A DNA stretch of 64,000 nt from Paenibacillus sp. HB172176 (lineage in GTDB: Bacteria > Bacillota > Bacilli > Paenibacillales > Paenibacillaceae), in contig NZ_JAATHD010000003.1 in assembly GCF_011947265.1 (NCBI RefSeq), forward strand, positions 518,086-582,085, given 5' to 3'. Shown one piece after another: positions 53,404 to 63,570 of this stretch. Under the pieces are notes generated by a model. The model did no database searches. It was not told the DNA's origin and saw nothing but the letters and a program-made list of their open reading frames with translations. Every line of letters begins with the position of its first letter. Positions within the stretch are counted from its first letter, which is position 1. The position numbers and the translations under genes were made by a program.

Positions 53404-53691
53404 ATGAGCATTACGCTTAAAGATGTGGATCATGTAGCGAATTTGGCAAGGCTGGATCTGACGGCGGAGGAGAAGGAAAGATTTGCCGGTCAATTGAACG
53501 CTATATTGAAATATGCGGAGAAGTTGAACGAGCTTGATACGGATCAGATTGAACCGACTACGCATGTATTGCCGATTACGAACGTCATGCGCGAGGATGT
53601 GCGCAAGGAGTCGCTTCCTATTGAAAAAGTGCTGCTGAACGCGCCGGATGAAGAGGACGATCAGATCAAAGTGCCTGCCGTGCTTGACTAA
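53404..53691 (+). CDS. gatC: Asp/Glu-tRNA amidotransferase subunit C
   Basis: This 95-aa GatC is the small subunit of the GatCAB transamidase that makes Gln-tRNA(Gln) and Asn-tRNA(Asn). The family N-terminus ITLKDVDHVANLARLDLT and the C-terminal DDQIKVPAVLD are present. ATG 53404 gives the normal length. It is first in the gatC-gatA-gatB operon. Confidence 0.95.
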   Translation: MSITLKDVDHVANLARLDLTAEEKERFAGQLNAILKYAEKLNELDTDQIEPTTHVLPITNVMREDVRKESLPIEKVLLNAPDEEDDQIKVPAVLD

Positions 53692-53723
53692 TAAGGGGTT
53701 AATTTTGAAGGGAGGAACTGCAG

Positions 53724-55181
53724 TTGGCTTTATTCGATTTGCGCCTGCAGGATATACATAACAAATTAAAAGCAAAAGAGCTTTCCGTTGGCGAGCTTGT
53801 TGATGCATCGTACCGGAGAATAGAAGAAACGGAGCCTGCCGTGCAGGCCTTCATTACCTTGAATGAGGAAGGCGCGCGCGAGCAAGCGCGAAAGCAGGAT
53901 GATCAGCTTGCCTCGGGAGCGGAAGCCGGCTTGTTATTCGGACTCCCTGCGGGGATTAAGGACAATATTGTGACAGAAGGCTTGCTGACGACCTGCGGCA
54001 GCCAATTTTTAAGCAATTACAACCCGATTTACAGCGCGACGGTTGCGCATAAGCTCGCGGCCGCCGAATCGATTACGATCGGCAAACTGAATATGGATGA
54101 ATTCGCAATGGGCGGCTCCAACGAGAACTCGAGCTATTATCCAACGCGCAATCCGTGGAATACCGAATACGTACCCGGAGGTTCAAGCGGAGGATCGGCG
54201 GCTTCGGTAGCCGCAGGACAGGTTTATTTCTCGCTTGGCTCCGACACGGGAGGATCCATTCGCCAGCCGGCCGCTTATTGCGGTATTGTAGGCTTGAAGC
54301 CAACCTATGGACTGGTTTCGCGTTTTGGTCTCGTTGCCTTTGCTTCATCCCTGGATCAAATCGGACCGCTTACGAAGAATGTCGAGGATTCCGCTTACGT
54401 TCTTCAAGCGATCGCCGGACATGACGATCGGGATTCCACCTCGGCGAAGGTCGATATTCCTGACTATGTGTCGGCGCTGACTGGCGACGTCAAAGGCCTT
54501 CGCATCGGCGTGCCGAAGGAATTCCTCGGCGCGGGCATCGATCCGCAGGTGAAGGCAGCGGTTATGGAGGCTCTCAAGGTGTATGAATCGCTTGGAGCTG
54601 TATGGGAAGAGGTTTCCTTGCCGCATACCGAATATGCGATAGCGGCTTATTATTTGCTTGCCTCCTCGGAGGCCTCCTCGAACCTGGCCCGATTCGACGG
54701 CGTCAGATACGGCGTCAGAGCGGAGGATCCCGATAATCTGATCGACTTGTACCGGAAATCGCGGAGCCAAGGCTTCGGCGCGGAAGTGAAGCGCCGAATT
54801 ATGCTGGGCACATACGCACTTAGCTCGGGTTATTATGATGCTTATTATTTAAAGGCGCAGAAAGCGCGTACCCTGATCAAAGGCGACTTCGACGAAGTAT
54901 TGGGGCGGTATGATCTGATCATCGGACCGACGGCGCCGACGCCGGCATTCAAGCTAGGCGCGCAGGTGAATGATCCTCTAACGATGTATTTGAACGACAT
55001 TTGTACGATTCCGGTAAGCTTGGCCGGCGTTCCGGCAATCAGCGTTCCTTGCGGTCTGGCTGACGGTTTGCCTGTCGGCTTGCAGATTATCGGGAAGGCA
55101 TTCGACGAGTCGACCGTCTTGAGGGCGGCTCATGCTTACGAAGCTCACACGGAGCATCATAAGCTGCGTCCGCAAATTTAA
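53724..55181 (+). CDS. gatA: Asp/Glu-tRNA amidotransferase subunit A
   Basis: This 485-aa amidase subunit frees ammonia from glutamine for GatB. The Ser-cisSer-Lys triad is K79 (GIKDN), S154 (PGGSSGGSA) and S178 (TGGSIRQPA). The TTG start at 53724 has GGGAGG 8 nt upstream. It lies 32 nt after gatC. Confidence 0.96.
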   Translation: MALFDLRLQDIHNKLKAKELSVGELVDASYRRIEETEPAVQAFITLNEEGAREQARKQDDQLASGAEAGLLFGLPAGIKDNIVTEGLLTTCGSQFLSNYNPIYSATVAHKLAAAESITIGKLNMDEFAMGGSNENSSYYPTRNPWNTEYVPGGSSGGSAASVAAGQVYFSLGSDTGGSIRQPAAYCGIVGLKPTYGLVSRFGLVAFASSLDQIGPLTKNVEDSAYVLQAIAGHDDRDSTSAKVDIPDYVSALTGDVKGLRIGVPKEFLGAGIDPQVKAAVMEALKVYESLGAVWEEVSLPHTEYAIAAYYLLASSEASSNLARFDGVRYGVRAEDPDNLIDLYRKSRSQGFGAEVKRRIMLGTYALSSGYYDAYYLKAQKARTLIKGDFDEVLGRYDLIIGPTAPTPAFKLGAQVNDPLTMYLNDICTIPVSLAGVPAISVPCGLADGLPVGLQIIGKAFDESTVLRAAHAYEAHTEHHKLRPQI

Positions 55182-55227
55182 GATAAGGCTGCGAATCCAC
55201 GCATGCTTAATGAAAGGATCGATAATC

Positions 55228-56667
55228 ATGTCTGAAGCAAATAAATACGAGACCGTGGTGGGGCTTGAGGTTCATGTCGAGCTTCATACGAACAGCAAAA
55301 TCTTCTGCGGCTGCTCCACCGAATTCGGCGCGCCGCCGAATACACATACATGTCCGGTCTGTCTTGGACATCCCGGCGTGCTGCCGGTGCTGAACCGCCA
55401 AGCCGTGAACTATGCGATGAAAGCCGCGATGGCGCTTAATTGCCGGATTGCGGATATCAGCAAGTTCGACCGCAAAAATTATTTCTATCCAGACTCTCCG
55501 AAGGCGTATCAGATCTCGCAGTTCGATCAACCGATCGGCGAGCATGGTTGGCTGGACATCGAAGTGAACGGAGAGACGAAACGGATTGGCATCACCCGTC
55601 TTCATCTGGAGGAGGATGCGGGCAAGCTGACGCATGTGGACGGAGGCTACGCGTCGCTCGTCGATTTCAACCGCGTCGGAACGCCGCTTGTCGAGATCGT
55701 GTCCGAGCCGGATATTCGCACGCCCGAGGAAGCGAAGGCCTATCTCGAGAAGCTGCGCGCGATTATGCTGTATTGCGAGGTATCCGACGTGAAGATGGAG
55801 GAAGGCAGCCTGAGATGCGATGCCAACATCAGCTTGCGTCCATGGGGGCAGAAGGAGTTCGGCACAAGAGCGGAGCTGAAGAACATGAATTCCTTCCGCA
55901 GCGTTCAGCGCGGTCTTGAATATGAGCAGCTGCGGCAAGCCGAAATTTTGGACAGTGGCGGTGAAGTCGTTCAGGAGACGCGCCGCTACGATGACACGGC
56001 GAACAAATCGTTCTCCATGCGCGGCAAGGAAGAGGCGCATGATTATCGTTATTTCCCCGATCCCGATCTTGTTCGTCTACATATCAGCGAGGAATGGAAG
56101 GCGGAGGTTCGCGCCAGCATTCCCGAGCTGCCTGACGCGAGGAAGCAGCGATATAGGGATAGCTTTGGGCTGTCCTCTTATGACGCGGAAGTCATTACGG
56201 CATCCAAGCAGCTTGCTGATCTGTTCGAGGAAAGTCTCTCCTACACGAAGGACGCCAAGGCGATAGCCAATTGGGTCATGGGCGATTTGTTAGGCTACAT
56301 GAACGCAAACGGGCTGGAGGCATCCGAGCTCAAGCTGACAGGACAGGGCCTTGGCGAAATGATCGGCCTCGTTGAAGCGGGGACGATTAGCGGCAAAATC
56401 GCCAAGACGGTATTCAAAGCGATGCTGGAGAGCGGCAAGCTTCCCAAGCAGATCGTCGAGGAGCAGGGCTTGGTGCAAATCAGCGACGAAGGCGCGCTGC
56501 TTGCTATCGTAGACGGCATTATCGAGAAGAATCCTCAATCCGTTGAAGATTTCCGAGCAGGCAAAGAGAAAGCGATCGGCTTCCTGGTCGGTCAAATTAT
56601 GAAGGAAACGCGCGGTAAAGCCAATCCGGCGTTAGTGAACAAGCTTCTGCTGGAACGACTTCAATAG
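55228..56667 (+). CDS. gatB: Asp/Glu-tRNA amidotransferase subunit B
   Basis: This 479-aa GatB transfers the amide to Glu-tRNA or Asp-tRNA. It has [46 protein letters not shown] and the C-terminal YqeY/GatB tail helical domain. Cys residues in FCGCSTEF and [10 protein letters not shown] form the zinc site. ATG 55228 has AAAGGATC upstream and lies 46 nt after gatA. Confidence 0.96.
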   Translation: MSEANKYETVVGLEVHVELHTNSKIFCGCSTEFGAPPNTHTCPVCLGHPGVLPVLNRQAVNYAMKAAMALNCRIADISKFDRKNYFYPDSPKAYQISQFDQPIGEHGWLDIEVNGETKRIGITRLHLEEDAGKLTHVDGGYASLVDFNRVGTPLVEIVSEPDIRTPEEAKAYLEKLRAIMLYCEVSDVKMEEGSLRCDANISLRPWGQKEFGTRAELKNMNSFRSVQRGLEYEQLRQAEILDSGGEVVQETRRYDDTANKSFSMRGKEEAHDYRYFPDPDLVRLHISEEWKAEVRASIPELPDARKQRYRDSFGLSSYDAEVITASKQLADLFEESLSYTKDAKAIANWVMGDLLGYMNANGLEASELKLTGQGLGEMIGLVEAGTISGKIAKTVFKAMLESGKLPKQIVEEQGLVQISDEGALLAIVDGIIEKNPQSVEDFRAGKEKAIGFLVGQIMKETRGKANPALVNKLLLERLQ

Positions 56668-56685
56668 GGGCAAGTCCATCCATTA

Positions 56686-56721
56686 GGCGCGTTTCACCTC
56701 CACGGGAGGAAGAAACGCGCC
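56686..56721 (+). terminator. Terminator after gatB
   Basis: The stem GGCGCGTTTC (56686-56695) pairs with GAAACGCGCC (56712-56721), with an inner CCTCC/GGAGG hairpin. TTCTCCC follows. Confidence 0.7.
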
Positions 56722-56794
56722 TTCTCCCTATTAATGACTCCTTCCCGACTCGCATAAGCTATACGAATGATTGGAAGAAAGGGGCGGATGAAGC

Positions 56795-57538
56795 ATGCTG
56801 GAAGCAGTTGAAGCTATGCAGGACCCGTGGAGAATTGATGAATGGCATATCATGCTTCGATTATTGCTTGCGCTTGTATTAGGCGGCTTAATCGGCTATG
56901 AGCGCGAGCAATCCAATCACGCAGCGGGTTTCCGCACGAATATTCTGGTTTGTCTCGGCGCCTGCTTGCTGATGCTGCTGTCGATCTACGGCTTCTCGGA
57001 TTTCGTCGAAGAACCGAATGTTCGGGTCGACCCGGCAAGGCTGGCGGCAGCGGTTATAACGGGAATCGGATTTCTTGGAGCAGGGACGATCCTCTTCACG
57101 GGGAAATCGATTACGGGACTGACGACCGCCGCTTCGCTATGGGTTGTCGCGGCGATCGGACTCGCTGTGGGCGCAGGCTTCTATTTCGCATCGAGCGCAG
57201 TAACAATCATGGTGCTTCTGACCCTGTGGGCGTTTAACAAATTGGAGAAGAGGTATATTAAAGCTAAGAAGGAGCATGTCATATCCATACAGACGGACAA
57301 CTTGTCCCAGGTAATCAATCAGATTAACACTATCTTTCACCATCGCAAAGTTGTAATTCGTAAAGTCGTTATGGATGATAACGCAAAATCCGGCGGAAAT
57401 GAGGGAGAAACGGCGACGGCTCATCATACCCGACTCGTTTTCTACCTGTCCATTCCTGCTGCGAAACGGGATTACACGCTTAAGCTGCTGGATGAGTTGA
57501 ACAAATTGGAGGGCGTGCTTTGGGTAAGCTCCGAATAA
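56795..57538 (+). CDS. MgtC/SapB family membrane protein
   Basis: This 247-aa protein has a short N-terminal tail and four to five hydrophobic helices with family motifs LGGLIGYEREQSNHAAGFRT, ITGIGFLGAGTI and GLTTAASLWVVAAIGLAVGAG. The C-terminal soluble domain (about 155-247) resembles an ACT-like fold. MgtC proteins affect Mg-limited growth and ATP synthase; the function here is not shown. Its 3' end overlaps the next gene by 19 nt. Confidence 0.87.
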   Translation: MLEAVEAMQDPWRIDEWHIMLRLLLALVLGGLIGYEREQSNHAAGFRTNILVCLGACLLMLLSIYGFSDFVEEPNVRVDPARLAAAVITGIGFLGAGTILFTGKSITGLTTAASLWVVAAIGLAVGAGFYFASSAVTIMVLLTLWAFNKLEKRYIKAKKEHVISIQTDNLSQVINQINTIFHHRKVVIRKVVMDDNAKSGGNEGETATAHHTRLVFYLSIPAAKRDYTLKLLDELNKLEGVLWVSSE

Positions 57539-59394
57539 ATCGCGGCAACAAAAAAATCGGATGGACGATTCTATTGGCTTTTCTCATGCCCGGATTTGGT
57601 CATCTCTATGTCGGACAATACGGCAGAGGGCTGCTGCTTACGGCAGGGCTGCTGCTTGACTATACAGCGATATTCCGCCTTGCCAATGCGAACGGCGGCC
57701 AGCATTTATTATTGATCGTATATTTGGGCTTTCTGCTTCCCTGTTTCTACTTCGTAAGCGTCTTTGATGCGATCGAACGGATGAACAATAAGGGAGCCGC
57801 AGTCGTTTCGTTTACGTTGGTTCACGGCATCTGGCTGACGACGGCCGGCATAATCATGACTTTATTGGTCAAGCCGCCCACATTCCTGCTTCCATTTATG
57901 AACAGGCTTGCGGAGCTTAGCGTGGGTCCGCTTCTTATCATAGCCGCCGTTCTTATGGTCTATTCGTCGCGCCTGGCAAAGTGGTTTAAGCTGGGGAGAC
58001 TGACCGCTTCCGCGCTTATTGTCGCCGTAGGATCCATATTGTTATGGGATCAATGGACGGAGAGCAACGCGATTACAGCCTTAAGCGAGTGGTGGCCGGC
58101 ATTATTTATTCTTCTCGGCGCGGAGATGATTTTGTATCAAGTTTGGCTGCGCGCATGGCTGCCGCGGCTGCGGCTTGACCTCCGGGGAGCGTTTGGAGCG
58201 CTTGCGGTTGCCGTTACGGCATATGCCGTAACGCAGTACGCGGATTTTCCGGTGAAATGGCTCGATCAGTTCGATGTGAATTTGAGCGGTGTGGTCGATT
58301 ATGGAGAAGAGAAGGGCTTTCGATTCGATAAGAATGTGATCAAGGTTCCTGTTCAAGAGAATCTTTCCTCGATTGTCATTCAGAATAAGAACGGGGATGT
58401 CTACGTTCATTCCGGCGATGTGGAAGAGATTGAAGTCTACACAACCGTTTGGGTGGAGCTTGAGGATCAGCGGGAAGCGGAGGCCATTGCAGACCAATCG
58501 AGCGTCACTGTCACGCCGGGCGCCGACATGAAATTCGAAGGCGACGCACAGCCGTTCGGCGCTAACGGCACGAAAATGCCGAAGCTCAGCATGGAGATTG
58601 TCGTGCCTTTCATCCCGTTATCCACTCGGGATACTTTGCCTGACGCTGCAGAACAAACGGAGTTGCCTTCTGCCGAAACCGAGCTTCCATCTTCAGAATC
58701 CGATATTTCTGCAACGGAATTACCCTCTCCCTTGCCTACATTCGGTCCTCCGAAATCCGAAGCCGGGCCGGCGGAGCGAACGTTAAAGCTTGCGATTGAA
58801 AGCGGGAACGGCTCGATAACCGTTCAGGATATGAATGTGGAAGCGGGCCTTAGCATGAAGAGCGTAAGCGGAAAGATGGAGGCTTCGCGTATCGTTGGCG
58901 GGATAGCTGCGGAGGGGAATGACGGGAGCATCGAAGTAACGGCAATTACGGGCAAAGTCAGCCTCGAGACAAAAAATGGAATGATTGCCGTCCAGTCTCA
59001 AAGCGGTGAATCGCTGTTCGCGGGCACTCAGAACGGAAATATTGAATTAGCTGACGTTGCGAGCGACATTGACGCCGAAACCAAAAACGGTAAAATTACG
59101 ATCGACGAAGCTTTGGCCTCTGTCAAGGCGGATACATTAAATGGCGACATTGCTGTTCGAAGCAGCTATGTAGGCGGCGACTGGGATTTGGACAGCTCGG
59201 TGGGGGAAATTACGTTGACTCTGCCTTCCGAGGGCGATTTTCAGGTCTACGGATCGGTAACTTTCGGCAATATTACATCCGAGCTTCCGCTCGAGCAAAG
59301 CCGGAAAACGATAAGAGGATCAATAGGAGAAGGAATTTTTCATATTCATATTAACGCAACGAACAGCATATTTATACATCGTAACAAGCAATGA
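57520..59394 (+). CDS. Multi-pass membrane protein with DUF4097-like beta-repeat domain
   Basis: This 624-aa protein starts at TTG 57520, with GGAGGG 6 nt upstream inside the mgtC-like gene. The overlap of 19 nt suggests translational coupling. Residues about 10-240 contain six or seven hydrophobic helices (first: WTILLAFLMPGFGHLYVGQY). A Pro/Ser/Glu-rich linker (about 375-420) leads into a DUF4097-type beta-helix of repeated NGSI, SGKM, DGSI, NGMI, NGNI and NGKI strands. The C-terminal domain probably faces outside. Such proteins sense envelope state or act as adhesin-like shields in some Bacillales; function here is unknown. Confidence 0.75.
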   Translation: MGKLRINRGNKKIGWTILLAFLMPGFGHLYVGQYGRGLLLTAGLLLDYTAIFRLANANGGQHLLLIVYLGFLLPCFYFVSVFDAIERMNNKGAAVVSFTLVHGIWLTTAGIIMTLLVKPPTFLLPFMNRLAELSVGPLLIIAAVLMVYSSRLAKWFKLGRLTASALIVAVGSILLWDQWTESNAITALSEWWPALFILLGAEMILYQVWLRAWLPRLRLDLRGAFGALAVAVTAYAVTQYADFPVKWLDQFDVNLSGVVDYGEEKGFRFDKNVIKVPVQENLSSIVIQNKNGDVYVHSGDVEEIEVYTTVWVELEDQREAEAIADQSSVTVTPGADMKFEGDAQPFGANGTKMPKLSMEIVVPFIPLSTRDTLPDAAEQTELPSAETELPSSESDISATELPSPLPTFGPPKSEAGPAERTLKLAIESGNGSITVQDMNVEAGLSMKSVSGKMEASRIVGGIAAEGNDGSIEVTAITGKVSLETKNGMIAVQSQSGESLFAGTQNGNIELADVASDIDAETKNGKITIDEALASVKADTLNGDIAVRSSYVGGDWDLDSSVGEITLTLPSEGDFQVYGSVTFGNITSELPLEQSRKTIRGSIGEGIFHIHINATNSIFIHRNKQ

Positions 59395-59410
59395 ACCTCT
59401 CGTGCATTCA

Positions 59411-59440
59411 TTGACAAAATCTTAAGGAAGAACGTACAAT
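59411..59440 (+). promoter_or_regulatory. Promoter of perR
   Basis: The -35 is consensus TTGACA (59411-59416), then an 18-nt spacer and -10 TACAAT (59435-59440). It lies 35 nt before ATG 59475. I see no clear PerR box. Confidence 0.7.
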
Positions 59441-59474
59441 AAGAATATCAACGATGAGGAAAGGCGTGAGGGGA

Positions 59475-59900
59475 ATGTCTGCCAGCGTTCATTTGGCAAT
59501 GGAGCAATTGAAGATGAATGGCGTCCGAATGACCCCGCAAAGACACGCAATTCTAAGCTGCTTGATGGATACGAAGTCCCATCCGACAGCGGATGAAATC
59601 TACAAAGCTTTGTCGCCTGCTTATCCAAGCATGAGCGTAGCGACCATCTATAACAATCTGAGATTGTTTGTCGAAGCCGGTTTAGTGCGTGAATTAACTT
59701 ATGGGGATGATTCAAGCCGATTTGATGCAGATATGTCCGATCACTATCATGTCATTTGCAAGAATTGCGGCAGAATAGTAGATTTTGGGCATCCGCCCTT
59801 GCATGATGTTGAGAAAGCGGCCTCGGAGGAGACCGGATTCGTCGTGCATGGACATCGAATGGAGATTTATGGATTATGTGCGAGCTGTCACAACGAATAG
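59475..59900 (+). CDS. perR: Peroxide-responsive repressor PerR (Fur family)
   Basis: This 141-aa metalloregulator has a winged-helix DNA-binding part ([26 protein letters not shown]) and a dimer domain. All PerR ligands are present, each one residue lower than in B. subtilis: H36, D84, H90, H92 and D103 for the sensory Fe/Mn, and C95, C98, C135, C138 for structural zinc. These Asp and His residues are what distinguish PerR from Fur. ATG 59475 has AGGAAAGG 10 nt upstream and gives the family length. It controls peroxide-defence genes elsewhere. Confidence 0.94.
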   Translation: MSASVHLAMEQLKMNGVRMTPQRHAILSCLMDTKSHPTADEIYKALSPAYPSMSVATIYNNLRLFVEAGLVRELTYGDDSSRFDADMSDHYHVICKNCGRIVDFGHPPLHDVEKAASEETGFVVHGHRMEIYGLCASCHNE

Positions 59901-60003
59901 CGTGAATAGAAAAGGATAGATAAACCATAGAGAACGTGCTGGGAGGCGATGAACGCCGCACCGCACGTTTTTCTATGAACAAAAATCGCAGGAGAGTGAT
60001 GAG

Positions 60004-61743
60004 TTGGATTTGGAAACATCATACATTCGAACGCCGCGCAAGAGACGCAGAAGTTTTTTCGGAATCTTGGTATTTTTGTTTATCATCGCAGCACTGGCAT
60101 CCTTCGGATGGTTTTACTATTTGAGATATATACCGAGCAATGAAATGCAGGAGCCGAGCTTTGAGCAAGATAATCCGATTGTAATGAACGGTGCGGATAC
60201 CGCTTATGGAGCTGTGATTGAAGAGGGCGATGTTGCATTGCCGTTAACGCTTCTGGAAACCGTATTCGGGGAGGACAAGCCTATCTACTATGAGGAGCAG
60301 ACAGGCACGATTGTTCTTACAACGGCGAATCAGGTGCTGCAGCTTAAGACGAATGCATTGACCGGCCTGATTAATAAATCTCCGTATCAATTGAATATCG
60401 CTGCGCAAGTGAGGGATGATGTCGTCTATATTCCCGAAATGCCGCTTGAGCAATTGTATGGCTTGAAAATCGATTATGATGAATCAAGCCACATTGTTAC
60501 GGTGATGGAAGCCGGCGATGCGGTGCAGCAAGCGAAGGTGACGGGGAAGAATGGCGCCGCGCTTCGGATCGAGCCCTCCATTCGCAAGCCTTATCAGATG
60601 ACGATCGAACAAGGAGAAGTCGTTCGTTTATGGGAGGAAGAGGATGGCTGGTATTTGGCTCAAACCTTGTCTGGCTATATCGGATATATCCGCAAGTCGG
60701 AGGTAACGCTTGGAACGATTGAGCAAGTAGCGAAACAAGAGACAGCATCAACCTTTGTTCCAACAACAGCGATTGGACAGAAGGTGAACTTGACTTGGGA
60801 AGCTGTCTATAATCAGAAAATCAATACCGATAAAATCGGGGATATGACCGGCTTGAATGTTGTCAGTCCGACCTGGTTTGAGCTCGCAGACGGTAAAGGC
60901 ACGATTGCGAGCAAGGCGGATTCCGCATATGTGAAGTGGGCCCATGAGCGCGGTTATCAGATTTGGGCGCTGTTCAGCAATGGCTTTCTTCCGGATCAGA
61001 CAACAGAAGCGCTGTCCACTGCCGAGACCAGGTTTAAAATGATTCAACAGATTATTGCTTTTGCCGAGCTCTACGATCTGCAAGGAATCAATATTGACTT
61101 TGAGAATGTGTATACGAAGGATAAAGAAAATTTGGTTCAATTCGTCAAAGAGCTGACGCCGCTTCTGCATGAGCAAGGATTGGTTGTATCGATTGACGTT
61201 ACGCCTAAATCAAACAGCGAGATGTGGTCGGTCTTTCTGGATCGGGCCGCGCTTGGCAAGGTCGTTGATTATATGATGATTATGGCGTATGACGAACACT
61301 GGGCAGCCAGTCCCGTCTCGGGATCCGTAGCTTCTTTGTCATGGACGGAACAGTCCATTGCGAAGATTATGGAAGAGGATAAGGTGCCCCCGGGCAAGAT
61401 TATACTCAGTATGCCGCTCTATACGAGAATTTGGACGGAGAAGGCTGACGAGACGGGCGTCATCAAGGTATCATCCAAGGCTGTAGGAATGGACTCTGTC
61501 AAACAAATCGTTCAGGAGAAGAAGCTGTTGCCGACATTCGATGCCGATGCCGGTCAGAATTATGTGGAATACGAGGAAGACGGCGCTCTGAAACGGATTT
61601 GGATCGAAGATGATGTATCCATGACCGCTCGATTGGGTTTGGTTCGCAAATTTGATTTGGCTGGCGTTGCCACTTGGCAGAGAGCTTTTCAGACGACGAC
61701 AATTTGGGATACGATTTCGAAAGGTCTCGCGAACACATTGTAG
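60004..61743 (+). CDS. Membrane-anchored GH18-family glycosidase with SH3-like and stalk domains
   Basis: This 579-aa protein begins at TTG 60004 (GGAGAG 7 nt upstream). A basic cytoplasmic arm is followed by one membrane helix (about 19-42, FFGILVFLFIIAALASFGWF), a copper-amine-oxidase-N-like stalk (about 55-175) and an SH3-like segment (about 180-235). The GH18 barrel is at about 260-570. The catalytic strand reads LQGINIDFENV with E367 as the presumed acid. The arrangement resembles YdhD/YaaH-related wall hydrolases that act on muramyl-containing polymers. It is a single gene between perR and ygzB, with a terminator after it. Confidence 0.88.
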   Translation: MDLETSYIRTPRKRRRSFFGILVFLFIIAALASFGWFYYLRYIPSNEMQEPSFEQDNPIVMNGADTAYGAVIEEGDVALPLTLLETVFGEDKPIYYEEQTGTIVLTTANQVLQLKTNALTGLINKSPYQLNIAAQVRDDVVYIPEMPLEQLYGLKIDYDESSHIVTVMEAGDAVQQAKVTGKNGAALRIEPSIRKPYQMTIEQGEVVRLWEEEDGWYLAQTLSGYIGYIRKSEVTLGTIEQVAKQETASTFVPTTAIGQKVNLTWEAVYNQKINTDKIGDMTGLNVVSPTWFELADGKGTIASKADSAYVKWAHERGYQIWALFSNGFLPDQTTEALSTAETRFKMIQQIIAFAELYDLQGINIDFENVYTKDKENLVQFVKELTPLLHEQGLVVSIDVTPKSNSEMWSVFLDRAALGKVVDYMMIMAYDEHWAASPVSGSVASLSWTEQSIAKIMEEDKVPPGKIILSMPLYTRIWTEKADETGVIKVSSKAVGMDSVKQIVQEKKLLPTFDADAGQNYVEYEEDGALKRIWIEDDVSMTARLGLVRKFDLAGVATWQRAFQTTTIWDTISKGLANTL

Positions 61744-61770
61744 CTGCGATTATCGACTTTTCAGGATGGG

Positions 61771-61817
61771 AAAAGCCTCCATATGCTTGTCAAACGACAG
61801 CAACGGAGGCTTTTTTT
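61771..61817. terminator. Terminator after the GH18 gene
   Basis: The stem AAAAGCCTCC (61771-61780) pairs with GGAGGCTTTT (61805-61814), continuing to a run of seven T's. It also lies 43 nt beyond the stop of the convergent ygzB gene, so it can serve both. Confidence 0.85.
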
Positions 61818-61859
61818 GTTGTTTCGATATTGAATCTATACACGGTGGGAATTGTCTGT

Positions 61860-62225
61860 CTAGGTATTCATGTCTTTGGCGACGGGCAGATCAGTTGCTT
61901 GGGTGGAATCAAGCGTCAGCATGGTCTTGCAGAACATGCAGCGATCGGTTGTTCCGAGCATCTTCGTAGGTTTACCGCATTCGGGACATTCAAGCATCGT
62001 GGCGCTGGTGGACAGCATGCCGGCCCAAAAATAGACGGCGACACTAATTAGCAAGGAGATCATTCCGAGCACCATGAAGATGCCGGCGATAATTTTTCCT
62101 GTTTGTCCAAAAAAAACGATGCCGGCGGTACCAAGCACCATTACGCCCATGCCGGCCAATGTGAACACGAGCCCCCAAAGGCGAAATTCATTGATTTTTG
62201 CCGATTTAAAAAAGATTCTGTTCAT
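61860..62225 (-). CDS. ygzB: YgzB-like UPF0295/DUF2614 zinc-ribbon membrane protein
   Basis: This 121-aa protein has two hydrophobic helices (about 18-38 and 45-68) and a C-terminal zinc ribbon with CPECGKPTKMLGTTDRCMFC (two Cys-x2-Cys pairs). The sequence pattern SKINE-R...GMLST...ECPECGKPTKMLG...DRCMFCK matches B. subtilis YgzB. It lies near perR and ygxA as in Bacillus, but here on the opposite strand to both. Function unknown. Confidence 0.88.
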   Translation of the reverse strand: MNRIFFKSAKINEFRLWGLVFTLAGMGVMVLGTAGIVFFGQTGKIIAGIFMVLGMISLLISVAVYFWAGMLSTSATMLECPECGKPTKMLGTTDRCMFCKTMLTLDSTQATDLPVAKDMNT

Positions 62226-62381
62226 GATTCATATCCTTTCTATACCCCAAGACTTATAAATTTGAGTCTTAATTTCTATGTACCCAAGCAGGAATGTGAA
62301 ACCGGCTTGTCGAAATGGAAGTAGTACTGTAGATCATTATTATAGCTTAATCATGTCGGATTAGCTATACGGAGGAACCTT

Positions 62382-63260
62382 GTGGAGCAGATTAGAGCTT
62401 ATTTTCTAAACACCTATCAAGAAACACCAGGGTTAACGGCACTGGCATTAATTGAAAATCCATACCCATACAATCCTTTGATAGACGGTCTGGATCTCCT
62501 TGCGCTTGTCATTCTGAATCACGCTTCTCCAATAAATCGCATGGAGCATATTCGATTGGAAGGAAAGCGGGCTCTAGTTAGAACGATTAATCATGTTGAA
62601 CTGAAGCAATGGTTGAGCGGATGGGAAAATCGCAATATTATTGAATGGTTAGTGCGGGGGGAGATTTTGTTGGATCGCGACGGTTATTTGGCGAATGTTC
62701 GAGAACGTTTGCTTCAGTTTCCAGAATCCATGCGCGAGCAAAAACGGATCGTAGAATTCAATGGATTTTTGAGAACGTATTTGCAAGCAAAGCAAGATCT
62801 TATCGACGGCAATTTGCTGGATGCTTACAGCCATGTTCTGACGGCTCTGAATCACTGGGCTCATATCGTGCTGATTGAAGAAGGGATGCATCCCGAACTC
62901 ACGGTGTGGAAACAGCTAAAAAGGGTTCATCCCGGTATCTACAAGCTTTATGAAGAGTTGACGGTAAGCCCGGAAACGTTGGAGCAACGAGTCCAGCTGG
63001 TATTGCTGGCCTGTGAGTTTTCCGTGATGAATAAGATGAAAGAATGCTGCTCGCTGCTTTTGGAAATTTTGAGCAGTCGAGAGGATGCTTGGAGCATTAG
63101 CGAACTGCAGTCTCATCCGCAGCTGATACAGTTGCATATTGATTTTTCGCTAGTGCTGCAGAAATTGGTGATGAGAGAGTACATTAGAGAGGTAGCTGTT
63201 ATGCAAGAAGCGGATAACAGCGGAATGCTTGAGCTGCGGTATTGCCTGGGGAAGGCGTAG
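62382..63260 (+). CDS. ygxA: YgxA-like nucleotidyltransferase-fold protein
   Basis: This 292-aa protein starts at GTG 62382 with GGAGG 6 nt upstream. The N-terminal half (about 20-130) is compatible with a nucleotidyltransferase-like domain (DGLDLLALVILN, INRMEHIRLEGKRALV) and the rest is helical. Its position just before an rRNA operon and near ygzB and perR agrees with B. subtilis ygxA. Function is unknown; the assignment leans on synteny. Confidence 0.75.
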   Translation: MEQIRAYFLNTYQETPGLTALALIENPYPYNPLIDGLDLLALVILNHASPINRMEHIRLEGKRALVRTINHVELKQWLSGWENRNIIEWLVRGEILLDRDGYLANVRERLLQFPESMREQKRIVEFNGFLRTYLQAKQDLIDGNLLDAYSHVLTALNHWAHIVLIEEGMHPELTVWKQLKRVHPGIYKLYEELTVSPETLEQRVQLVLLACEFSVMNKMKECCSLLLEILSSREDAWSISELQSHPQLIQLHIDFSLVLQKLVMREYIREVAVMQEADNSGMLELRYCLGKA

Positions 63261-63348
63261 TGCACAGGTTCGGAGATCCTTTAAATGAGGGATCTCCTTT
63301 GTTTTTGAAGCTTGAATATGTGACGATATGAATTATTTTCAAAAGTTC

Positions 63349-63378
63349 TTGACGATTATTATCTTTCTATGATATATT
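63349..63378 (+). promoter_or_regulatory. rRNA operon promoter P1
   Basis: The -35 is TTGACG (63349-63354), then an 18-nt spacer and -10 TATATT (63373-63378). The stretch AAAAGTTCTTG at its left is repeated at P2. An A/T-rich upstream region could act as an UP element. Confidence 0.75.
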
Positions 63379-63457
63379 AATTTTCGCCACTTTTTCTGCA
63401 AGAACCGACGTTTAAATAAGTATTTATAAATTAAATGTCGAAAGTTAAAAAAAGTTC

Positions 63458-63487
63458 TTGCATTAATCTAGGCGAGTGTGATATATT
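63458..63487 (+). promoter_or_regulatory. rRNA operon promoter P2
   Basis: The -35 is TTGCAT (63458-63463), then an 18-nt spacer and -10 TATATT (63482-63487). It lies exactly 109 nt downstream of P1 and shares the flank AAAAGTTCTTG. The 420-nt gap 63261-63680 contains both promoters and the leader elements. Confidence 0.75.
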
Positions 63488-63532
63488 ATAAAAGTTCGCT
63501 GCTGAGAAAAACACAGCTAACGAGTAAGAAGA

Positions 63533-63555
63533 ATTGTTCTTTGAAAACTGAACAA
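63533..63555 (+). promoter_or_regulatory. rrn leader boxA-like antitermination element
   Basis: GTTCTTTGAAAACTGAAC is a sequence typical of Firmicute rRNA leaders, found before both 16S and 23S genes, where Nus factors bind. Confidence 0.55.
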
Positions 63556-63570
63556 CGAGTGAAACTGCCT

